This document shows, in pieces, positions 15,851 to 23,123 of a DNA stretch of 23,123 nucleotides (position 1 is the stretch's first letter; each line of letters starts with the position of its first letter). Both the position numbers and the translations under genes were made by a program. The stretch is taken from NCBI GenBank assembly GCA_964386435.1, contig CAYLSV010000051.1, forward strand, positions 1 through 23,123. The letters are read 5' to 3'. The notes under the pieces were generated by a model. The model was not told the DNA's origin and ran no database searches. It saw only the letters and a list, made by a program, of their open reading frames with translations. This stretch comes from CAYLSV01 sp964386435. Lineage in GTDB: Bacteria > Planctomycetota > Phycisphaerae > Tepidisphaerales > Tepidisphaeraceae.

Positions 15851-15879
15851 ACAATAGCAGAACACCCGAGAACAACCAA
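15851..15879 (-). promoter_or_regulatory. predicted promoter TTGGTT-17-TATTGT for the coupled pair
   Basis: On the minus strand, TTGGTT (15879-15874) and TATTGT (15856-15851) are 17 nt apart. The -10 ends 9 nt before GTG 15841 and 33 nt before ATG 15817. Confidence 0.5.
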
Positions 15880-15886
15880 AAGTTCA

Positions 15887-15933
15887 TTGCGCGCATACGA
15901 ACGTGTTGCGCGACTGCAAACGTGTTGCGCGAC
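15887..15933. promoter_or_regulatory. three TTGCGCG direct repeats with exact 19-bp period, possible operator array
   Basis: TTGCGCG occurs at 15887, 15906 and 15925. The second and third copies extend to an identical 15-mer, AACGTGTTGCGCGAC (15900-15914 and 15919-15933). The array lies just upstream of the predicted -35 at 15874-15879 and downstream of the restriction gene's stop at 15959. Confidence 0.6.
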
Positions 15934-15958
15934 GACTCGCTTCTGTCCCTCCACCAAC

Positions 15959-18724
15959 CTAGCTCGTCAGCGGGTTCGCTTGTTTCTCGTGCAGGGCGAA
16001 CAGGTGTTCGAAGCGGCGGCGTTCGTCGGGGAACTTTTGGGGGCGGTAGCAGAGGTCGACGGCGGCGTCGAGCTTGGCGTGGGCGCGGGCCAGGTTGCCG
16101 GGCATGGTCAGGGGGTCGTAGAGGTCGGCGAGGGTGGCGTCGGGGTGCTGGGCGCGGGCCGCGAGCACGGCGTCGGCGGCGGCCTCGACGGCCGCCCGCT
16201 TGGCGGGCGAGGCGCCCGTGGGCCACGGGAAGTTGTTGTAGACGAGCCGGGCGGAGTAGCGGTAATCGCTCTTAAGCCGGCCGCACACCTGCCGCACCCA
16301 CGCCATGTGCATCGCCGAGTGCAGCACGCCGAAGTGGTAGCGCGTGGCGTCTGGCACGATTAGACCAAGGTTGCTGGCGATGGTCGATGCAGGCAGGAAG
16401 CCAATCGGGATGAACGGCCGGCGCTCAGACGAAACGCTCGGCACAAACAAGTAGGCCGACTCCTTGTGTGAGACAAACGCGAACTGTGTTGGAACGCTCG
16501 CAAGCTCACGAGTTGCTTTCCGCTTGCTGGATTCGCGGAAGGTTTGTACCTTCGCAACCCGGTTCATCACGCTCGGCATTTGCCGAAGTGCGGCGGGTGA
16601 GAAATCACGCAGCCACAGGCACCAACGTGACTCGTCGTTGATGAACTCGCGTGATCCGACGTAAGGCCGAACAAGAGCGTCTGCATTGGGTTCTTCGGCC
16701 AGTAGTTCCGCGCGCTCTTCATCCGTCATCAGCAGGTGGCCGCCGTCTATTGGCTGATTACCGAATGACATGCTCGGCACGTCGCTGAGCGGTTTGCTGC
16801 GGTTTTTGACGGTGTGGTCGGAGCCGGCGGTGAGGTAGGGGCTGATGTTGGCGACGACGGCGCGGCCCAGCGGTTCGCCCTTGGGGCCGTAGTCGTGGAT
16901 GGCTTTGGGGCCCTCGCGGTCGCCGATGCCGAAGCCGACGATGACGACGTGGACGTGTGCCTTGCCGCGGGCCTCGGACTCCCACGGGAAGGTGCGGTGG
17001 GCGACGTCGATCTTCACGCCCCGGCGGTGCAGCTCGGGCCAGAGCACGCCGACCTGCTCGCCCTGGCAGATGGAGTTGGTGCTGACCAGCGCGGCGCGAC
17101 AGCGCGGGTGGTCGTGCATGTAGTCGGCGGCCTTGAGGTGCCAGCCGGTGACGAAGTCGAGCAAGCCCGCGTTCCTGACGCCGGCCCAGACTTGGGCGAG
17201 GTCGCGCTTTTGGTCTTTGTCCTGATACTTCGCCCCGACGAACGGCGGGTTGCCGAGGATGTACGAGCACCGCTCCGGCGGCAGGACGCTCGACCAATCG
17301 AGTTGCAGGGCGTTGGCGTGGCGGATGGTGGGGGAGTTCTTCAGGGGGATCGTCGCGGCGGCGGCACCCAGGCGGGCGAACAGTTCGTTGTTCATCTGGT
17401 GGTCCATCAGCCACATGCCGACCTCGGCGATCAGGGCGGGCCACTCCTCGATCTCGATGCCGTAGAACTGGTTGACGCTCAGCCGGGTGGTGCGGATGAG
17501 TTCGTCGCCGTCGTTGAGGCCCGAGAGCTTGCTGCGGCGGTCGATGGCCTCCATCTCCAGGCGGCGCAGTTCGCGGTAGGCGAGGATGAGGAAGTTGCCG
17601 CACCCGCACGCCGGGTCGAAGAACGTGAGCCTTGACAGGCGCTCGATGAACGCGTCGTAGTCGCGGCGGCCTGTGCAGCGGTCGAGGCGGGCGTGGAGGT
17701 CATCGAGGAACAGGCTGCGGGCGAGCTTGAGGATGTCGCGCTCGCTGGTGTAGTGGGCGCCGATGCGGCGGCGCTGGCGGTCGTCCATCACGCTCTGGAA
17801 CAGCGAGCCGAAGATGACGGGGCTGATCGTCTCCCACCGGAACCGGCAGCACGCGAGCAGTGCGGTGCGCATCGGGGCGGTGAAGCTGGCGAAGTCGAGC
17901 CGCTCGGCAAAGAGCCGGCCGTTGACGTAGGGGAAGGCGGCGAAGTGGTCGGCGAGGTTGCGTTGGCGGTTGGGGCGGTCGGTGTTGAGGGTGCTGAAGA
18001 GTTGGGCGAGCTGGGTGCCGACATCGTTGCCGTCGTCGGCGGTGTGGAGGCGGATGAGGTTCTCGAACTGCAACGGCTCGAAGATGCCGGTGTCCTCGGC
18101 GAAGAGGCAGAACAGGACGCGGACCATGAACCGCTCGAGGTCGTGGCCGGCGTAGCCGCCGTCCTCGAGGCGGTCGTGGAGGTTGGCAAGCAGTTCGGCG
18201 GCCTGATGGTTGGCCGGGTCCTCGGGGTCGAGGCGTTGGGGCTCGTAGCCGGCGATGAAGGCGAAGCGGCGGACGTGGAGGTGGAGGTCGATGAGGTCGA
18301 ACTCGATGGTCGCGTCGGCGTCTTGGTCGAAGAGGTCGCGTGGGTCGCCGGGGTCGAGGTCGTGGACGGCGACGCGGGCGAAGTCGGTGACGAGGACGTG
18401 GCGGGGCAGCTCGTCGTCGCGGCCGTCGCGTTGAAGGTCCTGGATGTAGTCGATGGCCTGGGTGTGGGCCTTGTCGAGCGACTCGCCGCGGCTCTTGCTC
18501 TCGCCGATCAGTCGGCCCTTCCAGAAGAGGTCGATGAAGCCGTGGTTGCCCTTGAGGTTGCGGATTGGCTCCTCGAAGCTGGCGACGGCGCGGCGGCTCT
18601 TGCCGAAGACGTGGAAGAACTCGTTCCAGAACGTCTGCGCGTCGGCCCGCTCGCGGGAGGCGTCGGCCCACGATCGGCTAAAGGCGATGGCCCGCTGGCG
18701 GATCTCGTTCCAGGTAAGCGGCAT
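15959..18724 (-). CDS. MmeI-like (type IIL/IIG) restriction-modification enzyme, N6-adenine methyltransferase plus endonuclease
   Basis: A 921-aa single-chain restriction-modification protein, about the length of MmeI (919 aa). Domains in order: an N-terminal nuclease with Asp65-X9-Glu75-Ser-Lys77 (FIDLFWKGRLIGESKS), the D-X9-EXK motif of MmeI; a helical connector (about 160-340); a gamma-class methyltransferase with SAM motif DPACGCGNF (370-378) and catalytic NPPF (492-495), which indicates adenine-N6 methylation; a target-recognition region (about 620-830); and a C-terminal helical part (NNFPWP, then AAADAVLAARAQHPDATLADLYDP). All key residues are present, so both activities should be intact. 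In this class the methyltransferase protects host DNA without a separate partner. The gene follows hicB by 30 nt on the same strand. The recognition sequence cannot be read off here. Confidence 0.93.
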   Translation of the reverse strand: MPLTWNEIRQRAIAFSRSWADASRERADAQTFWNEFFHVFGKSRRAVASFEEPIRNLKGNHGFIDLFWKGRLIGESKSRGESLDKAHTQAIDYIQDLQRDGRDDELPRHVLVTDFARVAVHDLDPGDPRDLFDQDADATIEFDLIDLHLHVRRFAFIAGYEPQRLDPEDPANHQAAELLANLHDRLEDGGYAGHDLERFMVRVLFCLFAEDTGIFEPLQFENLIRLHTADDGNDVGTQLAQLFSTLNTDRPNRQRNLADHFAAFPYVNGRLFAERLDFASFTAPMRTALLACCRFRWETISPVIFGSLFQSVMDDRQRRRIGAHYTSERDILKLARSLFLDDLHARLDRCTGRRDYDAFIERLSRLTFFDPACGCGNFLILAYRELRRLEMEAIDRRSKLSGLNDGDELIRTTRLSVNQFYGIEIEEWPALIAEVGMWLMDHQMNNELFARLGAAAATIPLKNSPTIRHANALQLDWSSVLPPERCSYILGNPPFVGAKYQDKDQKRDLAQVWAGVRNAGLLDFVTGWHLKAADYMHDHPRCRAALVSTNSICQGEQVGVLWPELHRRGVKIDVAHRTFPWESEARGKAHVHVVIVGFGIGDREGPKAIHDYGPKGEPLGRAVVANISPYLTAGSDHTVKNRSKPLSDVPSMSFGNQPIDGGHLLMTDEERAELLAEEPNADALVRPYVGSREFINDESRWCLWLRDFSPAALRQMPSVMNRVAKVQTFRESSKRKATRELASVPTQFAFVSHKESAYLFVPSVSSERRPFIPIGFLPASTIASNLGLIVPDATRYHFGVLHSAMHMAWVRQVCGRLKSDYRYSARLVYNNFPWPTGASPAKRAAVEAAADAVLAARAQHPDATLADLYDPLTMPGNLARAHAKLDAAVDLCYRPQKFPDERRRFEHLFALHEKQANPLTS

Positions 18725-18754
18725 CGGCGAAGAGTCACCGATTCCGCACGGGAA

Positions 18755-18967
18755 TCAAGCCGCCGGGTCGAGGCGGGCGACTTGGGTGCCGGGTTTGGGG
18801 GCGGGCTCGCCGTCCTCGGCAAAGCCTGCCAGGTGGAGGGCGATGGCCTCACGCATGCGGGCCTTGACCTGTTCGATTGTCTGGCCGGTGGCGACGCAGC
18901 CGGGGAGGTCAGGGGCGTAGGCGCTGTAGCCGGTGTCGGTGGGCTCGATGACGACGGCGTAGGTCAT
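18755..18967 (-). CDS. hicB: HicB-family antitoxin, short form
   Basis: A 70-aa antitoxin of the HicAB type II toxin-antitoxin system. It has the HicB partial RNase H-like fold: MTYAVVIEPTDTGYSAYAPDLPGCVATGQTIEQVKARMREAIALHL, with the YSAYAPDLPGCVATG signature at about 14-28. It lacks the C-terminal DNA-binding domain of longer HicB proteins, so autoregulation by this protein alone is doubtful. The ATG is 8 nt after the hicA stop, in toxin-first order, as usual for hicAB. A TAGTCT box overlapping the hicA stop lies 5 nt before the ATG and could give extra antitoxin transcripts. Confidence 0.92.
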   Translation of the reverse strand: MTYAVVIEPTDTGYSAYAPDLPGCVATGQTIEQVKARMREAIALHLAGFAEDGEPAPKPGTQVARLDPAA

Positions 18968-18972
18968 GGCGG

Positions 18973-18978
18973 AGACTA
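18973..18978 (-). promoter_or_regulatory. -10-like TAGTCT, 5 nt before hicB
   Basis: TAGTCT includes the hicA stop TAG and ends 5 nt before the hicB ATG. An internal antitoxin promoter is known in some hicAB loci. The match here may be chance, because the TA comes from the stop codon. Confidence 0.25.
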
Positions 18979-19173
18979 CTTTAGCCCGGCCTGCTTAAGG
19001 ATGCTGTTGTACGTGCCGGGGGACAACTGATCGGAGAGGGCACCGGCGATGGTGACGCGGCCAAGTTTCGTCGAATGTTTGAACTGGCGGTGGCTGCCGC
19101 GTTGCGGCACGATCCGCCAGCCGTCGGCCTCGACGAGGCGGATGGCGTCGCGCACGGTGTGGCGCTTGGGCAT
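18976..19173 (-). CDS. hicA: HicA-family mRNA interferase toxin
   Basis: A 65-aa toxin with the HicA dsRBD-like fold. RDAIRLVEADGWRIVPQRGSHRQFKHS contains the catalytic His28 in GSHRQF, followed by VTIAGALSDQLSPGTYNSILKQAGL, the typical C-terminal strand and helix. HicA cleaves mRNAs in a translation-independent way and is neutralised by HicB, encoded next. Length is normal and all key residues are present. Its ATG begins three bases after the TGA of the isocitrate dehydrogenase gene, so it must be transcribed with that gene and probably depends on its translation. No separate promoter is visible within icd's last codons. Confidence 0.94.
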   Translation of the reverse strand: MPKRHTVRDAIRLVEADGWRIVPQRGSHRQFKHSTKLGRVTIAGALSDQLSPGTYNSILKQAGLK

Positions 19174-19176
19174 GGT

Positions 19177-21369
<2,193 letters not shown>

Positions 21370-21440
21370 GGGCGGTGAAGGGTGGGGCGAACAGCTTAGG
21401 AAGCTCGCCGACACAACCCAACCATGGCCGGATCGGTTGG

Positions 21441-21446
21441 TACCAT
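21441..21446 (+). promoter_or_regulatory. -10-like TACCAT, 8 nt before the DUF695-RraB gene
   Basis: TACCAT, then eight bases, then the ATG at 21455. It lies in an 85-nt divergent gap shared with icd. There is no ribosome-binding site or clear -35. Confidence 0.3.
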
Positions 21447-21454
21447 TCGGCGCG

Positions 21455-22195
21455 ATGGCCAACTGGTGCTTCTACATCGGCGAGCGGGAAGGGGAGCGGG
21501 CGTCTTACCTTGTTGACCTCGACCCGAGCGATCCGATCGCCGACGCGTTGCCGCCGCGGTGCGTGCGGATCGAAGTCGACATGCTCGAACCGCTGGAATC
21601 GGGGTTGGGTTCAAAGGCCGAGGCCGAGCGGATGGCGTGGGTGGACGATGCCGCGGAAGAGATGCCCGGCCTTCGGCAAGTGGCGCGGGTTCGGAGCAAT
21701 GGCGTTTGGCATTACCTGATGTACGGGCCAACGGCTGCGGCGTTCGAGCCGATCGTCGGACGCCTGCGCCAGACGTTCGGCAACGACGTCGTCCGCCACC
21801 GCGTTGTGAACGACCCAAAGGGCGAGCTCTACCGCCGCGTGCTGCCCAACCGCAGGCAACGCCGGTTCATCGAGGACTGCCACGTCTGCAACGTTCTCGC
21901 CGATCACGGCGACGACGCCCGCCAGCCGCGCCGCATCGACCACTGGTGCAACTTCCCGACCGACGAAGCCCGCGACCGCTTCACCCGCTGGGCGAAAGCT
22001 GAAGGTTTTGCCATTGACGGCGACAGCTACAGCGACGGTTTGACGCTGCCGTTCGGATTGCAGTTGTACCGCACCGACGCGGCCGATGTCTGGTCGATCC
22101 ATGCCGTGACCACCGCGCTCATGGATGCCGTGGCCGAGCCGGAGATCGACGGCGAGTACGACGGGTGGGAGACGTTCGTGGTGAAGCCGACCTGA
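21455..22195 (+). CDS. DUF695 domain fused to RraB-like (RNase E inhibitor B) domain
   Basis: A 246-aa soluble protein. Residues about 1-135 resemble DUF695 (MANWCFYIGEREGERASYLVDLD, RVRSNGVWHYLMYGP, VVRHRVVNDPKGELYRRVLP). Residues about 140-244 resemble RraB/DUF1260 (FIEDCHVCNVLADHGDDARQPRRIDHW, FPTDEARDRFTRWAKAEGF, EIDGEYDGWETFVVKP). RraB binds and modulates RNase E in enterobacteria; in other phyla this domain's partner is unknown, and the function here is not established. The DUF695 domain has no assigned role. The start MANWCFYIGE is chosen because upstream codons give no family-like sequence and TACCAT precedes it. It is transcribed away from icd and towards tpiA, with 61 nt between. 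Confidence 0.82.
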   Translation: MANWCFYIGEREGERASYLVDLDPSDPIADALPPRCVRIEVDMLEPLESGLGSKAEAERMAWVDDAAEEMPGLRQVARVRSNGVWHYLMYGPTAAAFEPIVGRLRQTFGNDVVRHRVVNDPKGELYRRVLPNRRQRRFIEDCHVCNVLADHGDDARQPRRIDHWCNFPTDEARDRFTRWAKAEGFAIDGDSYSDGLTLPFGLQLYRTDAADVWSIHAVTTALMDAVAEPEIDGEYDGWETFVVKPT

Positions 22196-22221
22196 TGCGC
22201 CGCCTGCCGCACGTTCGCGGC

Positions 22222-22250
22222 GTGACTCGGGCGGCGGGGCGTGCTATACA
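22222..22250 (+). promoter_or_regulatory. predicted tpiA promoter GTGACT-17-TATACA, leaderless
   Basis: GTGACT (22222-22227) and TATACA (22245-22250) are separated by 17 nt, each with 4 of 6 consensus matches. TATACA ends 6 nt before the tpiA ATG, so transcription would start at or next to the start codon. Confidence 0.55.
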
Positions 22251-22256
22251 GCGGGC

Positions 22257-23009
22257 ATGAGCACGCGTCGACCCTTCGTTGCCGGGAACTGGAAGATGAA
22301 CACCGAGTCGGCCACGGCCACGGCGCTCGCTAAGGCGGTGGCGGCGGACATGCCCGAGGGGGTGGATGTGGGGATCGCGCCGCCGTTCGTTTACATCGAG
22401 CGGGTGAAGCGGGAGAGTGGGCCGGTGCTGGTGGGGGCGCAGGATGTGCACCACGAGGAGAAGGGGGCGTTCACCGGCGAGGTGAGCGTCGGGATGCTGC
22501 GAGACGTGGGGTGCGACTTCGTCATCGTCGGGCACTCCGAGCGGCGGCACGTGATCCACGAGCCGACGAACCTCATCGCGGCCAAGGCGGCGGCGACGTA
22601 CAACGGCGGGCTGATCCTGGTCCACTGCGTCGGCGAGACGCTCGAGGAGCGGGAGGCGGACAACACGCTCAGCGTCATCGAGCAGCAGCTCGCCGAGCTG
22701 ACGCCGGCGATCGACGACCCGGCCCGGCTGGTCATCGCCTACGAGCCGGTTTGGGCCATTGGCACCGGCAAGGTGGCAACGACGGAGCAGGCCCAAGAGG
22801 TTCACGCGTTCATCCGCAAGGAACTCGCCGAAAGCTGGAACGAGGACTTCGCGTCGAAGGTGCGGATTCAATACGGCGGCAGCGTGAAGCCGGAGAACTG
22901 TCGCGAGCTGTTCGGCTGCCCGGACATCGACGGGGCACTGGTGGGCGGGGCGTCGCTGAAGAGCGAGACGTTCCTGCCGATCTGTGACGGGGCGATCAAG
23001 GAAGCTTGA
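22257..23009 (+). CDS. tpiA: triosephosphate isomerase
   Basis: A 250-aa TIM-barrel enzyme interconverting dihydroxyacetone phosphate and glyceraldehyde 3-phosphate in glycolysis and gluconeogenesis. Active-site residues are Asn11 and Lys13 (GNWKMN), His93 (VIVGHSERR) and the base Glu163 (AYEPVWAIGTGK); the phosphate-binding YGGSVKPEN and the GALVGGASL segments are also present. Length is standard. The ATG at 22257 is supported by the conserved N-terminus and by the promoter-like sequence ending 6 nt upstream; there is no Shine-Dalgarno sequence. The stop codon overlaps the first base pairs of a tandem-repeat hairpin. Confidence 0.97.
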   Translation: MSTRRPFVAGNWKMNTESATATALAKAVAADMPEGVDVGIAPPFVYIERVKRESGPVLVGAQDVHHEEKGAFTGEVSVGMLRDVGCDFVIVGHSERRHVIHEPTNLIAAKAAATYNGGLILVHCVGETLEEREADNTLSVIEQQLAELTPAIDDPARLVIAYEPVWAIGTGKVATTEQAQEVHAFIRKELAESWNEDFASKVRIQYGGSVKPENCRELFGCPDIDGALVGGASLKSETFLPICDGAIKEA

Positions 23010-23123
23010 CGTGGTGAAGTTTGACGTGTTGGTTTGCCGAGTACGCGACGCCGTCGTCTCCGGCAAATCACCACGTCACCCTTCACCACGTCACACTTCA
23101 CCAAGTCACACTTCATCCCCTTC
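23008..23123. repeat. inverted repeat built of 15-bp tandem units, running off the window
   Basis: Arms 23008-23039 and 23061-23092 match in 28 of 32 positions around a 21-nt loop. The right side continues as further copies of a unit like CTTCACCACGTCACA (15-bp period) to the window end. It starts within the tpiA stop codon and may also act as a terminator. Confidence 0.8.

Noticed and set aside
15887..15933. CRISPR array
   Set aside because: Only three short units with 12-nt gaps or less, no spacers and no cas genes; better read as operator sites.
17693..19030. 445-codon plus-strand open frame over the restriction gene and hicB
   Set aside because: Antisense shadow; Glu/Val/Gly-rich product typical of reversed GC-rich genes.

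Overview
The window is a compact, GC-rich bacterial chromosome segment. GTG starts are frequent, and the gene content fits a member of the Planctomycetota, probably the Phycisphaerae. That placement is an inference from codon use, from families I associate with that phylum and from the style of the repeats; there is no rRNA or marker phylogeny here. No tRNA, rRNA, CRISPR array, transposase or prophage gene was found.

Layout. 1-3027 (minus): an Ebo-type alkaline-phosphatase-superfamily protein followed by acetyl-CoA synthetase, whose 3' end lies outside the window. 3116-6299 (plus): comB (2-phosphosulfolactate phosphatase), then a tightly coupled run of two TM/helical-repeat proteins, a small membrane protein and a 74-aa protein. 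6330-8331 (minus): a DUF2892-SRPBCC protein and a zinc alcohol dehydrogenase. 8387-11552 (plus): an unknown protein, YjbQ, PyrD and a PfkB sugar kinase. 11761-15266: an accessory, repeat-rich stretch with a GNAT acetyltransferase carrying an in-frame palindromic repeat, a small membrane protein, an unknown 230-aa protein, a 21-bp minisatellite and an unknown 121-aa protein. 15263-21369 (minus): an icd - hicA - hicB - MmeI-like restriction-modification gene series, followed by a separately promoted pair of unknown genes (single-TM protein plus small soluble protein). 21455-23009 (plus): a DUF695-RraB fusion and triosephosphate isomerase.

The housekeeping genes cover central carbon metabolism (acs, icd, tpiA, a PfkB kinase) and pyrimidine synthesis (pyrD). 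The block at about 15-19 kb looks like a small defence island, with its toxin gene starting three bases after the isocitrate dehydrogenase stop codon. The two unknown genes at its end have a promoter-like sequence preceded by three phased 19-bp repeats and are the best candidates here for an undescribed function.

Two genome-scale signals stand out. First, about ten genes lack a Shine-Dalgarno sequence but have a TANNNT-like hexamer, most often exactly 6 nt before the start codon, which is the signature of leaderless transcription. Second, the intergenic and even coding DNA carries several long hairpins. Some are dispersed palindromes sharing a core; others have arms built of short tandem units of 7, 8 or 15 bp.
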